From Ostreiculturibacter nitratireducens (GTDB lineage Bacteria; Pseudomonadota; Alphaproteobacteria; Rhodobacterales; Rhodobacteraceae): 64,000 bases of DNA. The position numbers were made by a program, and so were the translations under genes. This document shows, in pieces, positions 61,602 through 64,000 of this stretch (the first letter of the stretch is position 1; each line of letters starts with the position of its first letter). The stretch lies in assembly GCF_032670585.1 (NCBI RefSeq), contig NZ_JAVQHL010000003.1, positions 248,001 through 312,000 on the forward strand, given 5' to 3'. The notes beneath the pieces were generated by a model, which had not been told where the DNA came from, did not search any database, and saw nothing but the letters and a program-made list of their open reading frames with translations.

Positions 61602-62468
61602 TCAGCGCCGGCCGTAGTACAGGCCGACGACGTGTTCCGCCTCCGCGAAGAAAAGCCAGCGCTGGGCGAGAGCCCCGGTGAAGTGCAGCGCGATCGCAAG
61701 GAGGACCGTGACCCAGTGGTAGGGCAGCACCAGAAGAACGAGCGCGGGCAAGAGCCCCGAGGCGGCGACGGCGATGCGGCGGAGTTTCTGCGCGTGCTTG
61801 CGGCCAACCTGGTGGATCATCTCCCGCGTCAGGTAGTTGGACCCGGTATGGGGCGGCTCGAAGGCCCGGATGCGGGGGCCGAGCCCCGTCGCCGTGGCGA
61901 GCGTCGTGCCGGAACCGGCGAAGCGGCCGTCGCCGATCCGGTGGCCGAAGGCGATGAGGGCGGCGAGCACAAGGCACAGGATCGCGGAAAGCGCGGGCGG
62001 CGCCGCGAGAATGGCGCCCCCGGTCAGGGCGAACCCGAGGAACGTTGCAGGCGTCGTCCAGTGATGCCAGCGAGGGACCGTGCGCAGCTGGGCGTAGATC
62101 ATCGCGGTCGCGATCACCGTCAGGATAGCCAGGACCGCGCCGAGGAAACCGAGAACCGGGACCCGCCCGCCGAAGAGCGCCGCGAGCGCAACCGGTGCGA
62201 ATACGAGAAGCGTGATGGAGGAAGCCCATGCCTCCCGCGAGAGCCAGCTCGTGCGCCACTGCGTGAAGGCGCGCAGCGCCCTTTGCGGATTGCCCAGGTG
62301 GAAAGCCGCCGCGACGAGGCCGCCGCCCGTAAGCGCGTAGCCCGCGCCGTAGGCGAAGAAGGCGGCGATCCCTTCGGGATGCGCGAAGCCGAGGCCGAGG
62401 CAGGCCAGAAGCCCGAGGCCGAGGCCCGAGAGCGTGGTGAAGAGGATGAGGGAGGGGGCGGGGTGCAT
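61602..62468 (-). CDS. soeC: DmsC/SoeC-like membrane anchor of sulfite dehydrogenase
   Basis: A 288-residue inner-membrane subunit with about eight hydrophobic helices (DmsC family, not NrfD). It starts MHPAPSLILFTTLSGLGLGL and contains FHLGNPQRALRAFTQWRTSW. It anchors the molybdo-iron-sulfur subunits and passes electrons to or from quinone. In SoeABC, electrons from sulfite flow to quinone. It overlaps the iron-sulfur gene by one base (TGATG). Confidence 0.8.
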   Translation of the reverse strand: MHPAPSLILFTTLSGLGLGLLACLGLGFAHPEGIAAFFAYGAGYALTGGGLVAAAFHLGNPQRALRAFTQWRTSWLSREAWASSITLLVFAPVALAALFGGRVPVLGFLGAVLAILTVIATAMIYAQLRTVPRWHHWTTPATFLGFALTGGAILAAPPALSAILCLVLAALIAFGHRIGDGRFAGSGTTLATATGLGPRIRAFEPPHTGSNYLTREMIHQVGRKHAQKLRRIAVAASGLLPALVLLVLPYHWVTVLLAIALHFTGALAQRWLFFAEAEHVVGLYYGRR

Positions 62469-63205
62469 CAGAACCGTCCGAGCAATTTGTCGAGCCAGCC
62501 GGCGAGGCCGGTCGCCTTGCCTTCGAGAAGCGGCGCGAGGGGCGCGTCCACGGGGGCGCGGTCCTTCGGGCGCGGCGGAAGGTAGCGGTTGACGGGCTTC
62601 GTCCCCATTTCCGGCATGAGCTCCATCCCGCCGCGTTCGGCGGTCAAGCGGCTCACGTTGCTGTTGGGGTCGGCGAAGTCGCCGAAGTGCCGGGCGCCCG
62701 CGGGGCAGGTACGGACACAGGCGGGGACACGGTCGACCTCAGGAAGGTTCTCGTTGTAGATCCGGTCAACGCAGAGCGTGCATTTCTTCATCACGCCCGC
62801 CGCCTGGTCGAGCTCGCGCGCGCCGTAGGGGCAGGCCCAGGCGCAGAGGCCGCAGCCGATGCAGGCATCCTCGTTCACGAGAACGATCCCGTCCTCGGTG
62901 CGCTTGTAGCTCGCGCCCGTGGGGCAGACCGTGACGCAGGGCGCGTCCTCGCAGTGCAGGCAGGATTTCGGGAAATGGACAAGCTGGGCCGCGCCCGCGG
63001 GGGGCGCGATCTCGTAACTGTGGACGCGGTTCAGGAAGGTGCCGGAAGGATCGGCGCCATAGGGCTCCTGGTCGGAAAGCGGCACGCCGTAGCCCTGGTC
63101 GTTCCAGCCCTTGCAGGCCGTGACGCAGGCGTGGCAGCCGACGCAGATGTCGAGGTCGATGACGAGACCGAGCTTCTTCTCGGTCGCATTCGGGAGGACG
63201 GTCAT
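62468..63205 (-). CDS. soeB: SoeB-like four-cluster ferredoxin subunit
   Basis: A 245-residue iron-sulfur subunit with four [4Fe-4S] motifs: CVGCHACVTACKGWN near 22, CLHCEDAPCVTVCPTG near 82, CIGCGLCAWACPYG near 114, and CTLCV followed by CVRTCPAG near 138-170. The C-terminus has GTKPVNRYLPPRPKD. Resembles SoeB and DmsB; the SoeB pattern KGWNDQGYG in the first motif and the sulfonate context favour sulfite dehydrogenase. Overlaps the catalytic-subunit gene by 4 nt. Confidence 0.82.
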   Translation of the reverse strand: MTVLPNATEKKLGLVIDLDICVGCHACVTACKGWNDQGYGVPLSDQEPYGADPSGTFLNRVHSYEIAPPAGAAQLVHFPKSCLHCEDAPCVTVCPTGASYKRTEDGIVLVNEDACIGCGLCAWACPYGARELDQAAGVMKKCTLCVDRIYNENLPEVDRVPACVRTCPAGARHFGDFADPNSNVSRLTAERGGMELMPEMGTKPVNRYLPPRPKDRAPVDAPLAPLLEGKATGLAGWLDKLLGRF

Positions 63206-64000
63206 GCTGCACCTCCCTTGTGCGGCGGCTTCAGGGCCGGAAAGGCCGGGTGGGTCTGCGTCTGCGGAGGCGCCTTCTCGATCTTCACTCTGAGGTCGAA
63301 CCAGGCGGCCTGCCCGGTCACCGGGTCGGAGTTCGACCAGCGCATACCGTCACCTTTCTCCGGCAGAAGTTCCGAGATCAGGTGGTTCAGGAGGAAACCC
63401 TTCGTGGCCTCGGGCGAGGCGGGGTCGAGAGCCCAGGCCCCGGCGCGCTTGCCGATGGCGTTCCAGGTCCAGACCGTGTTCGGGTTCAGCGCGGCCATGT
63501 GCGCGACGGGAACGATGATCTCGCCATTGGGCGAGGTCACGCGGGCCCAGTCGCCCTCCTCGAACCCGTTGTCCTCCCAGACCTTCGTGGGGACATATAG
63601 GGGGTTTCGGCCGTGGATCTGTCTGAGCCAGGCGTTCTGCGACCCCCAGGAGTGATACATCGCCATCGGACGCTGGGTCAGCGCGTGGACCGGATAGCCC
63701 TCGCCCGCGTCCTCGCCGAACGGGGGATACCAGGTGGGCAGCGGGTCCAGCGCCTGTTTCAGGCGCGCGCGCAGATGCTCGGGCGGCTGGCGCTCGCCGT
63801 GGCCCTCGGCCGCGAGCTGGAACCGGCGCATCGGCTCGGACCAGATCTCGAAGAGGTAGGGCGAGGGCTTGTCGAAGAGGCCGATCGTCACCGCCCAGTC
63901 CTGGTAGGCGCTGTTCCACGGCTTGAAGTACTGCGCTTCCTCCGGGATGTGGGCCATGAAGAAGCCGCCGTTTTCGATATAGCGATCGATCTGCGCGGGG
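63202..64000 (-). CDS. soeA: SoeA-like molybdopterin catalytic subunit (partial, N-terminus beyond window)
   Basis: The last 265 residues of a large DMSO-reductase-family enzyme, running off the window edge. The visible part holds the C-terminal molybdopterin-binding domain: HALTQRPMAMYHSWGSQNAW, then WARVTSPNGEIIVPV and NTVWTWNAIGKRAGAWALDP. The substrate-side FKPWNSAYQDWAVTIGLFD region matches SoeA proteins of roseobacters more than DmsA. With soeB and soeC it would oxidise sulfite to sulfate at the cytoplasmic face. The molybdenum ligand lies outside the window, so it cannot be checked. Confidence 0.78.
   Translation of the reverse strand, partial: PAQIDRYIENGGFFMAHIPEEAQYFKPWNSAYQDWAVTIGLFDKPSPYLFEIWSEPMRRFQLAAEGHGERQPPEHLRARLKQALDPLPTWYPPFGEDAGEGYPVHALTQRPMAMYHSWGSQNAWLRQIHGRNPLYVPTKVWEDNGFEEGDWARVTSPNGEIIVPVAHMAALNPNTVWTWNAIGKRAGAWALDPASPEATKGFLLNHLISELLPEKGDGMRWSNSDPVTGQAAWFDLRVKIEKAPPQTQTHPAFPALKPPHKGGAA

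Noticed and set aside
61602..64000. Annotation as DMSO reductase (DmsABC)
   Set aside because: Same superfamily, but the SoeA-like C-terminal region, the SoeB-like first cluster and the sulfonate context favour sulfite dehydrogenase.

Overview
The window is GC-rich, densely coded chromosomal DNA from an alphaproteobacterium. It most resembles the Rhodobacterales (Roseobacter/Rhodobacter group). The basis is gene content and protein style: an HpsN-type histidinol-dehydrogenase paralogue, a CuyA-type cysteate lyase, a SoeABC-like sulfite dehydrogenase, a PccR-era style propionyl-CoA ligase neighbourhood, and small Rhodobacteral orphan proteins. I see no insertion sequence, prophage, CRISPR array or rRNA. 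One tRNA gene, tRNA-Gly(TCC), is present. Most genes are packed into operons with 1-8 nt overlaps.

Layout. 1-4515 (minus): a polyamine-type ABC transporter (periplasmic binding protein, ATPase, two permeases, the last cut by the window edge) with an adjacent LysR regulator and a good T-N11-A operator between regulator and transporter. 4561-11403 (mostly minus): a secreted hypothetical protein, an acyl-CoA synthetase, a GNAT acetyltransferase, an MsbA-like ABC exporter, tRNA-Gly, a YedK/HMCES-type protein, and a PepSY/cytochrome b561 pair. 11615-15088: a 5'-nucleotidase with a possible Pho box, then DUF952-pyrD-arsC on the plus strand. 15108-17366 (minus): a MATE exporter and two overlapping PaaI-type thioesterases. 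17507-25326 (plus): two tandem MerR regulators and a beta-oxidation operon (acyl-CoA dehydrogenase, GST, thiolase, two tandem cupins, FadB-like enzyme); a LiuR-like operator sits inside a 19-bp promoter spacer ahead of the second MerR gene. 25337-30214: a glycosyltransferase, a DMT transporter, an acyl-CoA synthetase and a membrane protein. 30216-35876 (minus): nucleoside salvage operon cdd-deoA-deoB-add-upp preceded by a glyoxalase/cupin fusion. 36015-49107: malic enzyme, prpE, NAD kinase, multicopper oxidase, glyA, small proteins, lepA and acylphosphatase.

Two regions stand out. At 51637-56866 an acetyl-CoA synthetase, a fused E1 alpha-beta 2-oxoacid dehydrogenase, an E2 and an acyl carrier protein form one tight plus-strand operon without an E3, behind an FNR-like box. 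At 56882-64000 an Asp/Glu-racemase-family gene, a CuyA-like lyase and an HpsN-like dehydrogenase form an overlapping operon opposite a LysR gene, followed by a SoeABC-like sulfite dehydrogenase. Together these read as an organosulfonate (cysteate / dihydroxypropanesulfonate) catabolic module with its own sulfite-oxidising enzyme.

All functional calls come from reading translated sequence and motifs. No database search was possible. Start sites are moved inward from the longest frame where a Shine-Dalgarno sequence, a signal peptide or an operon overlap supports it.
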